NCBI GenBank assembly: GCA_023144005.1
Contig: JAGLGN010000005.1
Span: 90,749 to 154,748, forward strand
DNA length: 64,000 nucleotides
Direction of reading: 5' to 3'
Source: a bacterium
GTDB taxonomy: Bacteria; AUK180
This document shows positions 1 to 10,252 of this stretch, one piece after another. A program made the position numbers and the translations under genes. Position 1 is the stretch's first letter. Each line of letters opens with the position of its first letter. The notes under the pieces are model-generated. The model saw only the letters and a program-made list of their open reading frames with translations, did not search any database and was not told the DNA's origin.

Positions 1-2
1 AT

Positions 3-800
3 ATAAGCGAAGATGATATTCTGCGGGTTCACCTGCCTAAGTTCAACGGATTGGCCGCATTGACCGCTATTATGATAAAGAAATCCTCAATGATCCCTGT
101 ATTTCATTCCTTTGCTCTATTTACACATAACACTTTTATCAAAGAGATATGTGAGAAGAGTAAAAGCGTTGAGACCATTTCAAAGTACAATGTGAAGAAG
201 CTCACAATGTTCACAAAAAGGAAGATCGCCCTGAGACGCTGCGGGATCGATACGGAAAAAATAGTACCCGTAAAAACGATAAAAAGAGATTATCTTATAT
301 TTGTCGGAAGAATGCACCCCACGAAAGGGATCGTACGGCTATTTCGTATGCTCTCAGACACGGCGATACCCATCAAATTGGTGGGCGGTGGAAATATCAG
401 AAAATATAAAAAGCTAGCGGAGAAATTAAATGTCTCCGCTGAATTTACAGGAATATTGCCCCATGAGGATGTACTCAAATTAATTAAGGGGTCCGCCGGA
501 TTGATCCTGCCCGCGCAAATTGCTCCCGACGGCGACAGGGACGGGATACCGATAGTGTTGATGGAAGCGATGGCAATGGGAATCCCCGTTATTGCAACCG
601 CTCTTTCGGGGATCCCCGAATTGGTGGAAAAGGGTGTTTCCGGATTCCTTTTTAATACTGTTGAAGAAGGAAGGAAGGTATGCCTGAATGTTTTTAACAA
701 CGGTGTGCCGAACAGCATCATATCCAATGCGAGAGAAAGGGTCTTGAGTGATTTTCACGCTATGGCTAATTTGAAGAAGAAGGAGAGGGATCTGCTGTGA
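3..800 (+). CDS. Glycosyltransferase family 1/4 (5'-truncated by window edge)
   Basis: The frame is open from base 3, so the CDS continues upstream of the window. C-terminal GT4 motif 'GDRDGIPIVLMEAMAMGIPVIATALSGIPELVEKGVSGFL'. Confidence 0.9.
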   Translation: MSEDDILRVHLPKFNGLAALTAIMIKKSSMIPVFHSFALFTHNTFIKEICEKSKSVETISKYNVKKLTMFTKRKIALRRCGIDTEKIVPVKTIKRDYLIFVGRMHPTKGIVRLFRMLSDTAIPIKLVGGGNIRKYKKLAEKLNVSAEFTGILPHEDVLKLIKGSAGLILPAQIAPDGDRDGIPIVLMEAMAMGIPVIATALSGIPELVEKGVSGFLFNTVEEGRKVCLNVFNNGVPNSIISNARERVLSDFHAMANLKKKERDLL

Positions 801-1819
801 AAGTACTTTTTATTATTGACTCATTATCCATCGGCGGCGCGGAAAGAGTCGTTATCAATCTCGCTCAACATTTCAGAAAGAAAGGCGACGAGCCCATTAT
901 AATCACATTAAGGCCAGAGAATCACTTCTCCCGGGAATTGGGTGATATTCGTGTTTATTGCTTGAATAAAAAACACAGGATCGATATTGCCTTCTTTTTT
1001 CAACTCAAGAAACTCATAAAGGAACTCGCGCCTGATATCATCAACGCTCACCTCTTTACCTCCGCATTGTGGACCAGAGCGGCCATCACAGGGATGAAAA
1101 ATGCGCCGCCGGTCTTCGTTACATATCATAATGTCCTGTGGAATGAAAAATGGTACACGCCGATCCATAAAGCCGTAAATAAATTTCTTCATAGAAAAAC
1201 AAGGGAACATATATTCGTTTCCGAGGATGTCCGATCATTTTACCGGAAGGCCGAAGGGCTGGAAGGAAAAGTAATATATAATGGAATAGATACCGATAAA
1301 TACTCTTTCACCTCGGATGCGAAGTCCGGGAAAAAATTACTCTTTGTCGGAAGACTGATCGAGCGAAAAGGGGTGAGAGACCTCTTTGAGATATTCCATC
1401 AACTGCCGGAGGAATATTCACTCACCATATGCGGCGTAGGGCCCATGGAAGAATTCGTGCGGGACAATACCCGCGGCAGGATCGTTTTTTTCTCAACTCA
1501 AGAAACAGCAAGGCTTTATCATGAACATGATATGCTCCTTCTGCCGTCGTACTGGGAAGGATTTGCCCTGGTCGTGCTTGAGGCCATTTCTTCCGGGCTG
1601 CCGGTAACCGCATATCACGCTCCGGGGCTTATCGACCATCCCCTGAAAGAGTTCATCTCTTTTGTGGAAGTGGGAGACATTGATGGATTTGTTGAAAATA
1701 TCCTTCGTTTCGGGTACAATAAAGAACTTGCAGAGAGGGGAAGGGAATTGATATCACGGGATTTTTCGATCGATGCAATGGGAAAGAATTATCGGGAGTT
1801 GTTTATATATAGATGTTGA
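797..1819 (+). CDS. Glycosyltransferase family 4
   Basis: N-terminal 'FIIDSLSIGGAERVVINLA' and C-terminal 'LPSYWEGFALVVLEAISSGLPVTAYHAPG'; overlaps the previous CDS by 4 bp. Confidence 0.92.
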   Translation: MKVLFIIDSLSIGGAERVVINLAQHFRKKGDEPIIITLRPENHFSRELGDIRVYCLNKKHRIDIAFFFQLKKLIKELAPDIINAHLFTSALWTRAAITGMKNAPPVFVTYHNVLWNEKWYTPIHKAVNKFLHRKTREHIFVSEDVRSFYRKAEGLEGKVIYNGIDTDKYSFTSDAKSGKKLLFVGRLIERKGVRDLFEIFHQLPEEYSLTICGVGPMEEFVRDNTRGRIVFFSTQETARLYHEHDMLLLPSYWEGFALVVLEAISSGLPVTAYHAPGLIDHPLKEFISFVEVGDIDGFVENILRFGYNKELAERGRELISRDFSIDAMGKNYRELFIYRC

Positions 1820-2907
1820 CCATACTGTTTTTCGTCTTTCTTTTTCCTGTTTTTCACCATTTTGGGGGATTCCCGCTCTCTATGCTGATCCTGAACATAC
1901 TGAAGAGAGAAAAGAACTGGAAAAAGCTTAATTATGTTCCAAGTGTTTCTGTCATCGTGGTTACAAGAAATGGTGAGGCATCTATCGGTCTGAGAATAGA
2001 AAATATTTTAGCATCAGATTATCCTGAGGATAAAATAGAGCTGATCATCATGTCGGACAACTCCGAAGATAATACCGTTGAGATATTGAAAAAATACCCA
2101 AAGGTCAGAAGCTTCCAGTCAGACAAACGGGTCGGCAAAGCGGCATTACTGAACAAGGCCGTCAAGACAGCAACGGGAAAGATCCTGATATTCACGGATG
2201 ACAATACTGAGTTTGACAAAGAGAACATCAGAGAGCTGGTCAAACCTTTTTATTACCATGACATCAGCGCAGTATGCGGAAAACTTATTCTGAAGGGCAA
2301 TAATCACCTTGAGGCGCTCTATTGGAACATGGAATCATTTTACAAATCCGTTGAAGGCAAGTTCAACTGCGTTATCGGAGCCAACGGCGCGAATTATGCC
2401 GTCAGAAGAGAGATCTACGCCCCGCTTCCGGAAGACCGCCTCATCATGGATGATTTTATCAATACCATGAATATTCTTTCCCACGCCGGGAACATGGTAT
2501 ATAACAGGGCTGCTTTTGCTTTCGAAGAGCACGGTACTGGGCTGGCGAGGGAATTTGAACGAAAAGCCCGAATAGGGCGCGGAAATGCCAATGCATTGCC
2601 ATATATATGGAAGATGTTGCGGGGAAGTAAAAAGATACTATCGGCGTATTTCATGATCTCTCATAAGCTACTGCGCTGGTTTATGCCTCCAATTCTCATT
2701 ATTCTCTTTATTATCAGCGGACTGTTCTCCATGGAAGAGTTTGATCTGATCACACTCTTTTTCCTACTCCAGGCAACTGCTTATATATTTGGAGGTGTCG
2801 TTTACTTCATGAAGAAGCCTATATCTATTGTTTTCTGGAGCAGCTTCGCTTTGTTTTTTGGAATGGTCGTAAATCCGAAAACGAAAGTTCCCTATTGGGA
2901 TGTGTGA
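1813..2907 (+). CDS. Glycosyltransferase family 2 with C-terminal TM helices
   Basis: 'VSVIVVTRNGEASIGLRIENILASDYP...IIMSDNSEDNTVEIL...FTDDNTEFDKENIRELV' GT-A fold; hydrophobic C-terminus. Confidence 0.9.
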   Translation: MLTILFFVFLFPVFHHFGGFPLSMLILNILKREKNWKKLNYVPSVSVIVVTRNGEASIGLRIENILASDYPEDKIELIIMSDNSEDNTVEILKKYPKVRSFQSDKRVGKAALLNKAVKTATGKILIFTDDNTEFDKENIRELVKPFYYHDISAVCGKLILKGNNHLEALYWNMESFYKSVEGKFNCVIGANGANYAVRREIYAPLPEDRLIMDDFINTMNILSHAGNMVYNRAAFAFEEHGTGLAREFERKARIGRGNANALPYIWKMLRGSKKILSAYFMISHKLLRWFMPPILIILFIISGLFSMEEFDLITLFFLLQATAYIFGGVVYFMKKPISIVFWSSFALFFGMVVNPKTKVPYWDV

Positions 2908-4215
2908 TCATTTCTCTGAAATAGTACTTTTGACCCCTTTTGCGCTGAGCTCTTCTTTAAGTTGAGTGGCTGGCTTCTTATCTTCAAAATTAAAGGTCAT
3001 TTTGTATCCGGCAGGTGTTTCAAGAATATTTCCGCCATGTTTTTCCATAAGAGGCTCGATAACTCCCAATTGATCATCATTCAGGACAGCGGTCTCAACC
3101 ACAAATTGCTTTTTTGTCATATCTCCGAGAATATCATCCTTATCGGTTGAGAAAAGATCGTCAAGATCAATATCTTCTTCATCGGTTTCTTTTCCTTTCT
3201 CTATTTCTTTTTCTTTTTTAGGAACCTTATCATCACCCGCCGCCGGTTTTTTGTAAATGAAGAAATAATATGAAGCAGCGGCGACAACGATAACGATGGA
3301 AATTATCAATATCGCGGCAAGAGGTGATCTTTTCTTCTTAATTTGATCGATTTCGTCATATTCCTCTTCTATCTCTTCCTCTAGCTCTTCTTCAAGATCA
3401 GCGTCTTCCAATACTTCTTTCTCATATTCTTCGGTGAGGGTAGGCGTAAGTTCTTGATTCGCCGTCGACAAGCCGTCCTCAATAGCGGAAGGAGGCGGCT
3501 CTATCTCTCCCGTCTCTTCCTGTGGAATGGGTTGTGGGGCGGGAGTGTTCTCCATATGTGCCATTTCATCTTCAAAACTCGAAGCTATCGTATCCTCTTC
3601 TTCCTTAGACTCTTCCGGAGGCTCAGGAGGTAGGTCGGATTCCACGGTTGCCTCATAGAGGTCTTCTTGGCCATCCTCAATGAGAACGCCCCACGAAGAG
3701 GTTACACCCTGGGCATCTCCATCAGGGGAGTCTTCCAGGATCGCTGTGGGTTCATTGCCGGTTTTTGCGACATCCACGGGGTCGGGGTCTTCCTCAGCAC
3801 CCGCGGGAGCCATCACTTCGGTCTGAGTATCTTCTTCAACATCAAATTCTGTCTCATAGGGCTTGGTCTCGCCCCCGGCTCCACCATCGCCTTCAGCCCC
3901 TTCAATAAGATCATACCATTTGGATTCCGTGGCGACCTTCCCGCCGATCTGAACGACGATGCGGATCTCACAGGGGAAATCACCGCCGATGGGAACCTCC
4001 AATGGAATAATAAATTCATTCTCTTTATTTGCCCCGATAAATAATTCGAAGTCCTGCGTTAGAAGGTTCTGCCCATCCTTCTCGCGGAAGATCAGGGAGA
4101 CGGTGGCGTCCTGGCCCTTTTTATCCTTGTTTTTCAGTGTAACACCCACCTTATCCACTTCCAGGACTTCCTGATTGGAATAAATGGGATTAACCTTCAG
4201 AACTTCTATCATCAT
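2908..4215 (-). CDS. Hypothetical protein: N-terminal beta domain, long acidic linker, one TM helix, SPOR-like C-terminal domain
   Basis: Very acidic low-complexity middle, TM segment 'LAAILIISIVIVVAAASYYFFIY', C-terminal 'KKQFVVETAVLNDDQLGVIEPLMEKHGGNILETPAGYKMTFNFEDKKPATQLKEELSAKGVKSTI'. Confidence 0.6.
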   Translation of the reverse strand: MMIEVLKVNPIYSNQEVLEVDKVGVTLKNKDKKGQDATVSLIFREKDGQNLLTQDFELFIGANKENEFIIPLEVPIGGDFPCEIRIVVQIGGKVATESKWYDLIEGAEGDGGAGGETKPYETEFDVEEDTQTEVMAPAGAEEDPDPVDVAKTGNEPTAILEDSPDGDAQGVTSSWGVLIEDGQEDLYEATVESDLPPEPPEESKEEEDTIASSFEDEMAHMENTPAPQPIPQEETGEIEPPPSAIEDGLSTANQELTPTLTEEYEKEVLEDADLEEELEEEIEEEYDEIDQIKKKRSPLAAILIISIVIVVAAASYYFFIYKKPAAGDDKVPKKEKEIEKGKETDEEDIDLDDLFSTDKDDILGDMTKKQFVVETAVLNDDQLGVIEPLMEKHGGNILETPAGYKMTFNFEDKKPATQLKEELSAKGVKSTISEK

Positions 4216-4253
4216 ACCTCTATTTTACATTTTATCAAATTTCAATACACTAA

Positions 4254-6047
4254 TCAAAAAACAAAGTCTTTTATGGAAGAGAGTTCGTCCTTGAACGAAT
4301 TGACAATGTATTCCCTTACATCAAGGGAAGACTCTAATTCCAGGATCAATGGAAGATGGTCAGCTATATTCTTCAATTCCATCGATGAGATCAATTTTTT
4401 GATCACCGGGATCTTCCAGGGCACCATGGAGAATATCCGCATGCCCAGGATCAGAAGAACGATGAACTCGATTGGGTTCGATGCCATTTCCCCGCAGACA
4501 GAGACCTCGACATCTTTGTTTTCAACATTGTCTGCAAGAAGCTTCAGGATTTTCAAGACTGACGGTTCTAATCCGGAATACAAATAGCTTACCTTCTCAT
4601 TTCCCCTGTCCACCGCCAATGTGTACTGTATCAGGTCATTTGTCCCAACAGAGAAAAAATCAACATATTTGGCCATTTTATCCGCAAGAAGTACCGCGGA
4701 AGGGATCTCTATCATAATGCCGAATCTATATTTCTTCAGTTCGAGGCCTTCGTCAATTAATTCCTTTTCGAGATCTTTCAGAATTTCCTTGATCCTCTTT
4801 ATCTCATCAATATTTGTGATCATAGGGATCAGAATGGAAAGATTTCCACTGCAATTCGCCTTCAACGCTGCTTTCAATTGAATGCGAAGCAAGGATTCAT
4901 TAGCCAGCTGGAAACGTATAGCGCGCCATCCCAGAAATGGATTATCCTCCTTCCTCAATTCGATCTCATTTATCATTTTGTCGCCGCCGACATCAAATGT
5001 TCGAACGGTCACCGGTAAATTCTCATTTGCCGACAGTACCTTTCTATAGTAATTGAATTGCTTCTTTTCCGTTGGAAATGCAGCGGACGTATCTACTAAG
5101 AACTCGGTTCTGAAAAGTCCGATCCCCTCGGCATTGTATTTTTTCACAAGAGGAAGTTCTTCCACTATCTCTATATTGGCTTGTATCCCGATCTTGACCC
5201 CGTCCTTTGAGATCGGCTTACATTCATTTAATTTGTCAAGGAGTTTAAGGCGGTGTTGAAAAAGCTTGTACTCCTCCTCGTAGATCTTCCTGATCTTATT
5301 GGAGGGAGAGAATATGCAGTACCCGCGGAGGCCGTCTAATATAAGCAGATCACTGCTCTTTATCCGATTATGTGCATCCGTTACCATACTGACCGCGGGA
5401 ATATTCAATGATCTTGCGACGATCGCCGCATGTGATGTATATCCGCTTCGGGATATGACAAACCCGAGAACCTTCTCTTTATCAAGTCGGGCCAGATCGG
5501 TGAGTGTTAGAAATTCAGCCACTATGATAACCGGATCCAAAAGGCAAAATTCTTCGCCGGAACCCAGTTCGGCCAAGCCGTCTATTATTAGATGCGCGGC
5601 CTCATAGATATCATTTGCGCGCTCTGAAATATACAAATTGCGGATCTTTGAGAGTTTGATCTTCCAATTATTCGCGGTAACCTTGATGGAATATTCTGCA
5701 TTTACCTTTTTCAATTTTATATTATCCACTATTTCTCCGATAAAGAGCGGATCGGTAAGCAGAGCGGATTGTGCGTCAAATATCTGTAATGTTTCCATAT
5801 CTAGATTTTCATTGAGATTTTCTTTCATTTCCACGACCTTTTTCTTGGCATTATCCAGGGCGTGGTAGAATCTGTCGATCTCGTCTGATATTTCCTCATA
5901 ATTAAGCTTCCGGGCAAAGTTGTTTTCTTCCGATTTGACCAGTACATATGCTCTTCCCGTAGATATACCCGGAGATATTGCAAGGCCTTTTATTACTTGC
6001 TCTGTTTTCAAGTGCTCATCAATATTCATTCTACTCCTCTTTAGCAA
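4254..6047 (-). CDS. ptsI: Phosphoenolpyruvate-protein phosphotransferase (PTS enzyme I)
   Basis: 'GFVISRSGYTSHAAIVARSLNIPAV' phospho-His region, 'GIGLFRTEFL', 'FFSVGTNDLIQYTLAVDRGNEKV', 'CGEMASNP'. Confidence 0.95.
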   Translation of the reverse strand: MLKRSRMNIDEHLKTEQVIKGLAISPGISTGRAYVLVKSEENNFARKLNYEEISDEIDRFYHALDNAKKKVVEMKENLNENLDMETLQIFDAQSALLTDPLFIGEIVDNIKLKKVNAEYSIKVTANNWKIKLSKIRNLYISERANDIYEAAHLIIDGLAELGSGEEFCLLDPVIIVAEFLTLTDLARLDKEKVLGFVISRSGYTSHAAIVARSLNIPAVSMVTDAHNRIKSSDLLILDGLRGYCIFSPSNKIRKIYEEEYKLFQHRLKLLDKLNECKPISKDGVKIGIQANIEIVEELPLVKKYNAEGIGLFRTEFLVDTSAAFPTEKKQFNYYRKVLSANENLPVTVRTFDVGGDKMINEIELRKEDNPFLGWRAIRFQLANESLLRIQLKAALKANCSGNLSILIPMITNIDEIKRIKEILKDLEKELIDEGLELKKYRFGIMIEIPSAVLLADKMAKYVDFFSVGTNDLIQYTLAVDRGNEKVSYLYSGLEPSVLKILKLLADNVENKDVEVSVCGEMASNPIEFIVLLILGMRIFSMVPWKIPVIKKLISSMELKNIADHLPLILELESSLDVREYIVNSFKDELSSIKDFVF

Positions 6048-6288
6048 AGAATTCTTCCAATTGTTCGAAAAATTTCTCCTCGTCGATCCCGGAAAGACGG
6101 ATCTTTACCCTGGCGCCGCTTTCGATTCCCAGGGACAGCAATCCCAGAATTGACTTCGCGTTGACCTCAATATCATCTTTTACCAGGAGGACCTCGCCTT
6201 TAAATACACTGGTCAATTTGACAAATTCGGTGGCTGGCCGAAGATGAAGACCGTGTTGATTCATTACAGTGAACATTCTTTCATTCAT
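6031..6288 (-). CDS. ptsH: Phosphocarrier protein HPr
   Basis: 'NQHGLHLRPATEFVKL' (catalytic His) and 'NAKSILGLLSLG' (regulatory Ser). Confidence 0.95.
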   Translation of the reverse strand: MNERMFTVMNQHGLHLRPATEFVKLTSVFKGEVLLVKDDIEVNAKSILGLLSLGIESGARVKIRLSGIDEEKFFEQLEEFFAKEE

Positions 6289-7046
6289 ATTATTCCCCAG
6301 GTTACTAGCAATACCGCGACGGCCAGGTTAAACAGAAATACCGCCCATTCCCTTTTTATGTATTTGATCACAAGGTAATCCGTGATCATAAAAAATATAA
6401 AGATATAGAACCAGATAGATGTTTTGACATCGGTCATCTCAAATACCTTGGAAAGAACAAGTGAAAAGGACACAACAAAGAGCAAATATGACGAGTAATT
6501 AAGTGTTTTCTCGAAAAAATAGAACTTTTTTGTAAATTTGAACGCCAGTCGGCCATGGCGAAAAGTTCTTTTGAATCCGCCCATTCTATAATAAAAGTGT
6601 ACATAATTGAAGAATGCCAATGCGATGGCCAGAGCGACAAAGACCGTCCCTTCAAAACCCTCGACTAAGAGCGCTACAGATAGCGTGCAGAATGCAATAA
6701 GGAATGTTCGGAGATTGAACCAGAAAAAGGAATCCCCTATGGAAGCGAGAGGGGCCATCAGTGAATTTCTCATTGAAACGATCTTTGCTTCATCCTCATT
6801 GAGAAGAAGCATTTTTGAGTGAAGAGCCAATATATACGAACTCATATAGGGCTGAGTGTTGAAATAGCTCCATTCCTTTATCAATCTTTGTTTCATTTCT
6901 TCCTTGCCGTAGAGGAATCTATATACAGGTATAATCGCATAAAGGTAACCGTATAATTGCATGTATTTGTAGCTCCAGAGATTTTGGACGGAAAGCATTC
7001 TCCTCACAACCTTTCTCAATACACGGTTGAGCCCGATCTTACCCAT
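6285..7046 (-). CDS. PTS mannose/fructose/sorbose family EIID
   Basis: 'EWSYFNTQPYMSSYILALHSKM...NSLMAPLASIGDSFFWFNLRTF', C-terminal TM helices. Confidence 0.9.
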   Translation of the reverse strand: MGKIGLNRVLRKVVRRMLSVQNLWSYKYMQLYGYLYAIIPVYRFLYGKEEMKQRLIKEWSYFNTQPYMSSYILALHSKMLLLNEDEAKIVSMRNSLMAPLASIGDSFFWFNLRTFLIAFCTLSVALLVEGFEGTVFVALAIALAFFNYVHFYYRMGGFKRTFRHGRLAFKFTKKFYFFEKTLNYSSYLLFVVSFSLVLSKVFEMTDVKTSIWFYIFIFFMITDYLVIKYIKREWAVFLFNLAVAVLLVTWGII

Positions 7047-7845
7047 TCCTCACTCCTTTGCCTTCTTTTATTAAAAACACAATAAATAAGAGGACTGTCA
7101 ATAGATTCCAAAGAGGACTTATCCCGGACAATAGTGTTAATATTATGAGAAGCAGAGCCGGATATATGGGTAGATCGTTCCTTCTCAATTTTCTGAAAAT
7201 ATTCAAAGCTATCTTCGCGACAAAGCCCACGATGAAGATAACAAATATCAGATTCAACTCACTTCCGGGTTCAATAAAAGATAGTATTTGTTTAGAAAAC
7301 AGCATCATCAGAAAAAAGTAGAAATAAAGCTGAATAAAATTTAGCGAGAAAAAGAGAATGAAGCCCCATTTGGCCACGGATTCAAAGGTCTTGAACTCCC
7401 CTGACAATATATACCTCTTACTATATTCAACAAGGTAAGAATTGAACTGCCGCAAGAGAATGTCAAAATATGCGCTTACGAACGATACCAGGATAGCAAG
7501 TAATAGAAGCAATACCAAAGAGGTTGCCCAGTTATTTCCATTTATTTCGAAACCCTGTTTTTTAAGAAAGAGAAGCGCAACGATAAGGAAGTTACCCGAA
7601 AGCACTTGATTAGGGACATAGCTGCTTCCGATCGGAAGGGAGAAAAGATAGAAAAGTTCTAAAACGACAGCGCCGGTAAGGAGGAAGTATCTGAATTCGG
7701 GCGGAAGATCAAAGAAAATGGTCAAGATCAGGACGGCAAGGGGAATAAAGATAATTGGACGGGACAGCATGAATTGCCCCCATATCAAATTCTCTATTGC
7801 CAACAGGCCGGAAATCAGGGAAAAGACTGTTAATGTGATTATCAT
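7039..7845 (-). CDS. PTS mannose/fructose/sorbose family EIIC (divergent)
   Basis: Polytopic, placed between EIIB and EIID genes; 'LSRPIIFIPLAVLILTIFFDLPPEFRYFLLTGAVVLELFYLFSLPIGSSYVPNQVLSGNF'. Confidence 0.8.
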   Translation of the reverse strand: MIITLTVFSLISGLLAIENLIWGQFMLSRPIIFIPLAVLILTIFFDLPPEFRYFLLTGAVVLELFYLFSLPIGSSYVPNQVLSGNFLIVALLFLKKQGFEINGNNWATSLVLLLLLAILVSFVSAYFDILLRQFNSYLVEYSKRYILSGEFKTFESVAKWGFILFFSLNFIQLYFYFFLMMLFSKQILSFIEPGSELNLIFVIFIVGFVAKIALNIFRKLRRNDLPIYPALLLIILTLLSGISPLWNLLTVLLFIVFLIKEGKGVRNG

Positions 7846-9758
7846 ATATTAATTTCGTACTCTCCCTCATTTATGAAAATATTCACAGAAATCCCCTGAA
7901 GGATCTCTTCCACACCGGATTCGGAATTAGAAACCGTGCGTATGGGGTAAGTGATCACCCGCCAATCTTCGGGAAATGTAAATTTCAGTGACATGTCAAA
8001 CGGCTTGTCAAAAAGAATGAGTTCATTGGTGAATAGGTCAGATGTGGCTCCGCAACAATACACTTCATTCGAAGGAAGAACTCTGATCTTCTCGTCTTCC
8101 GAAGATATCGCTACATTCCATTGCTGTACCAATTCCTTACTTTTATCGAGTATCTCATTATTTATTTTAAAGCCATCGGATGATACCTTTACTGTTTTTC
8201 TTAAAATATCCTCAAGGAAAAACACCAATTCCGAATCATCGATAATTGAACTTCCATATTTCTCCGAGCCGTAATTGCTTAATATCTTCTCATTTCGATA
8301 CATTTCAGCCGCGGTTATACCCGGCGTCACCGATAGATCCAAGAGAGAGAAGCGTGGATGGTCGTCATATAGCAATTCTACTTTTTTATCCTTGAGGTAA
8401 TACCCGTCATGTATCGTTTTCACGCCGGAGGTATCTGACATATCTATTCGTTTGTGATAATATTCCTCTTTTCTTGTCATCACAGAAAGAATATTTCTGT
8501 TCATCTTGGAGATATCCCATTCATAAATGGTTCCTCCTGATATTGAGAAATATGCGGCGGATCCGACTTTTTCACAGATGATGTCCTTTTCCCCCGGGTT
8601 CAGATGTGTTCGCTGATAAATAGTATCTCCAAACTCGGATTGCTTTATAAGGTGCTCAAAGATCGCATGCCGCAGATGAGGGATGTAAACTCCTCCGAAA
8701 ACGCCGTGCCAATATGAGCAATTACACTGAGCTCGAAACAGGTCCATCTTTTCTTCAGGCGGATACTCCTTAAACTTTCGGCTAATTTGCAGCATTCTTC
8801 TGAGCATGATATTGATCTCAGGGTACTTCACCGAGAAATTTGACCAGAAGCCGCCCTTGATGTAGACCTTCTGCTCTTCACCAACATGGTCTTTGAGCTC
8901 TCCTAATGCATCCTGGCCCGAAGGGGAAAGGACCCACTCCATCATTTCCGGATAGGAACAGGCGGGAATATTTATCCTTCCCATATTATCCGTATCATTG
9001 CTTTGCCCAAAATGGACGGTCTCCAGATCATCAGATTCACGCAAGGCCGTCAAGAAATTCCGGAGCCACCCCTTATCGTAGACGAGTTCATGCGTCCCGG
9101 GCCAAAGTCCGAACTTCTCACCATCATCCGCCATCGTAATGAGTTTCCCTGGGAAACGCTTCAGAAACTCCATGACTTCTTCTACCGGGTGAAACGGCAT
9201 CAGATACCGCAGGGTTTTTGAAATAGGGAATGACTCCACATTTGAATCCAGATGTTCCGCATAGAATTTTCCGGAAAGGTCCACCCTGTCAAGGCCTGCG
9301 TATTGGAAATGGTACTCATCCAAAGGGATTTGTTTTATTCCTGCAGCCGAAAGTATTTCAGGGAAATGTGGTTCCCAAACCCTTTCAGCAAGCCAGGCGG
9401 CGGATGATACCTTTCCGAAAGTATCTTCCAGTTTTTTACGGTAAAGTGTTATTTGATCGATCGCATCCTGCCTGGGTATATTTGAAATTATGGGTTCGTA
9501 GTAGGCACCGTTAATGATCTCGACATTTCCTGAATCAACCAGTGCGCGTATATCTGAAATATATGACGGCACATGCTTTTCCAGCCATTCGAGCAAGTAT
9601 CCGCTGAAGTGAAGTGAAAATTTGATTTCCGGAAAGCTGCCCAAGACCTCGACCAACGGACCATAGCTTTTCTCAAAAGCTTCTTTCAGCACAAAGCCGA
9701 AATTACCCACCGGCTGATGATTATGAAAGCAAAGGATCAGACGGGTCTTCATGTGCAA
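7842..9758 (-). CDS. GH57 family 4-alpha-glucanotransferase/alpha-amylase-like with DUF1925/1926-type C-terminal region
   Basis: N-terminal 'CFHNHQPVGNF', 'INGAYYEPIISNIPRQDAIDQI', 'AAWLAERVWEPHFPEIL', 'MADDGEKFGLWPGTHELVY'. Confidence 0.9.
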   Translation of the reverse strand: MHMKTRLILCFHNHQPVGNFGFVLKEAFEKSYGPLVEVLGSFPEIKFSLHFSGYLLEWLEKHVPSYISDIRALVDSGNVEIINGAYYEPIISNIPRQDAIDQITLYRKKLEDTFGKVSSAAWLAERVWEPHFPEILSAAGIKQIPLDEYHFQYAGLDRVDLSGKFYAEHLDSNVESFPISKTLRYLMPFHPVEEVMEFLKRFPGKLITMADDGEKFGLWPGTHELVYDKGWLRNFLTALRESDDLETVHFGQSNDTDNMGRINIPACSYPEMMEWVLSPSGQDALGELKDHVGEEQKVYIKGGFWSNFSVKYPEINIMLRRMLQISRKFKEYPPEEKMDLFRAQCNCSYWHGVFGGVYIPHLRHAIFEHLIKQSEFGDTIYQRTHLNPGEKDIICEKVGSAAYFSISGGTIYEWDISKMNRNILSVMTRKEEYYHKRIDMSDTSGVKTIHDGYYLKDKKVELLYDDHPRFSLLDLSVTPGITAAEMYRNEKILSNYGSEKYGSSIIDDSELVFFLEDILRKTVKVSSDGFKINNEILDKSKELVQQWNVAISSEDEKIRVLPSNEVYCCGATSDLFTNELILFDKPFDMSLKFTFPEDWRVITYPIRTVSNSESGVEEILQGISVNIFINEGEYEINI

Positions 9759-10252
9759 CTGCCTTTGACTTTTTCAATAAACTCCGTATCGATCATGATC
9801 TTCGCGGAATTACAGGTCAATTGAAGACACAATTTGATCCCCCTGTCTATCATCTTTTCAAATATCTGTATATCCGAAGTTGATAAGAAGAGATAAGGAA
9901 ATATCTCCCTTGAATCCTCGCTATAATGAAGGCCGCCGACATTGATCTTTGAAAAGCACATTCCACACCCGCTTAAGAGAGCGAAACAATCTTCAACCGA
10001 ACGGACAAGAAGCATCGAATCGTTCAGATCCAACGAGGGAAGTTTGCTTCTGAATTGTTCGTGAGAGAATATATTCAGATGTGTTCCCGGCGGAATAGAC
10101 ATATCCCACAATGATTTTGTAAGAAAATCATTATTTGAGCGATCATCCACAATGTACACATTCTTTTTATTAAGCGGCTGCAACCAACCGACATTAACCT
10201 GCCCGTGGATCAGTCTGTCGTCAATTCGCAGAGTAAAATTCTTTAATTCCAT
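9749..10252 (-). CDS. PTS mannose/fructose/sorbose family EIIB
   Basis: 'LRIDDRLIHGQVNVGWLQPL' with the phospho-acceptor His. Confidence 0.92.
   Translation of the reverse strand: MELKNFTLRIDDRLIHGQVNVGWLQPLNKKNVYIVDDRSNNDFLTKSLWDMSIPPGTHLNIFSHEQFRSKLPSLDLNDSMLLVRSVEDCFALLSGCGMCFSKINVGGLHYSEDSREIFPYLFLSTSDIQIFEKMIDRGIKLCLQLTCNSAKIMIDTEFIEKVKGSCT

Noticed and set aside
3667-4044. 125-aa plus-strand ORF and neighbouring plus-strand ORFs within 2908-6153
   Set aside because: Antisense to the SPOR-like and ptsI genes; no motifs, no plausible start context.
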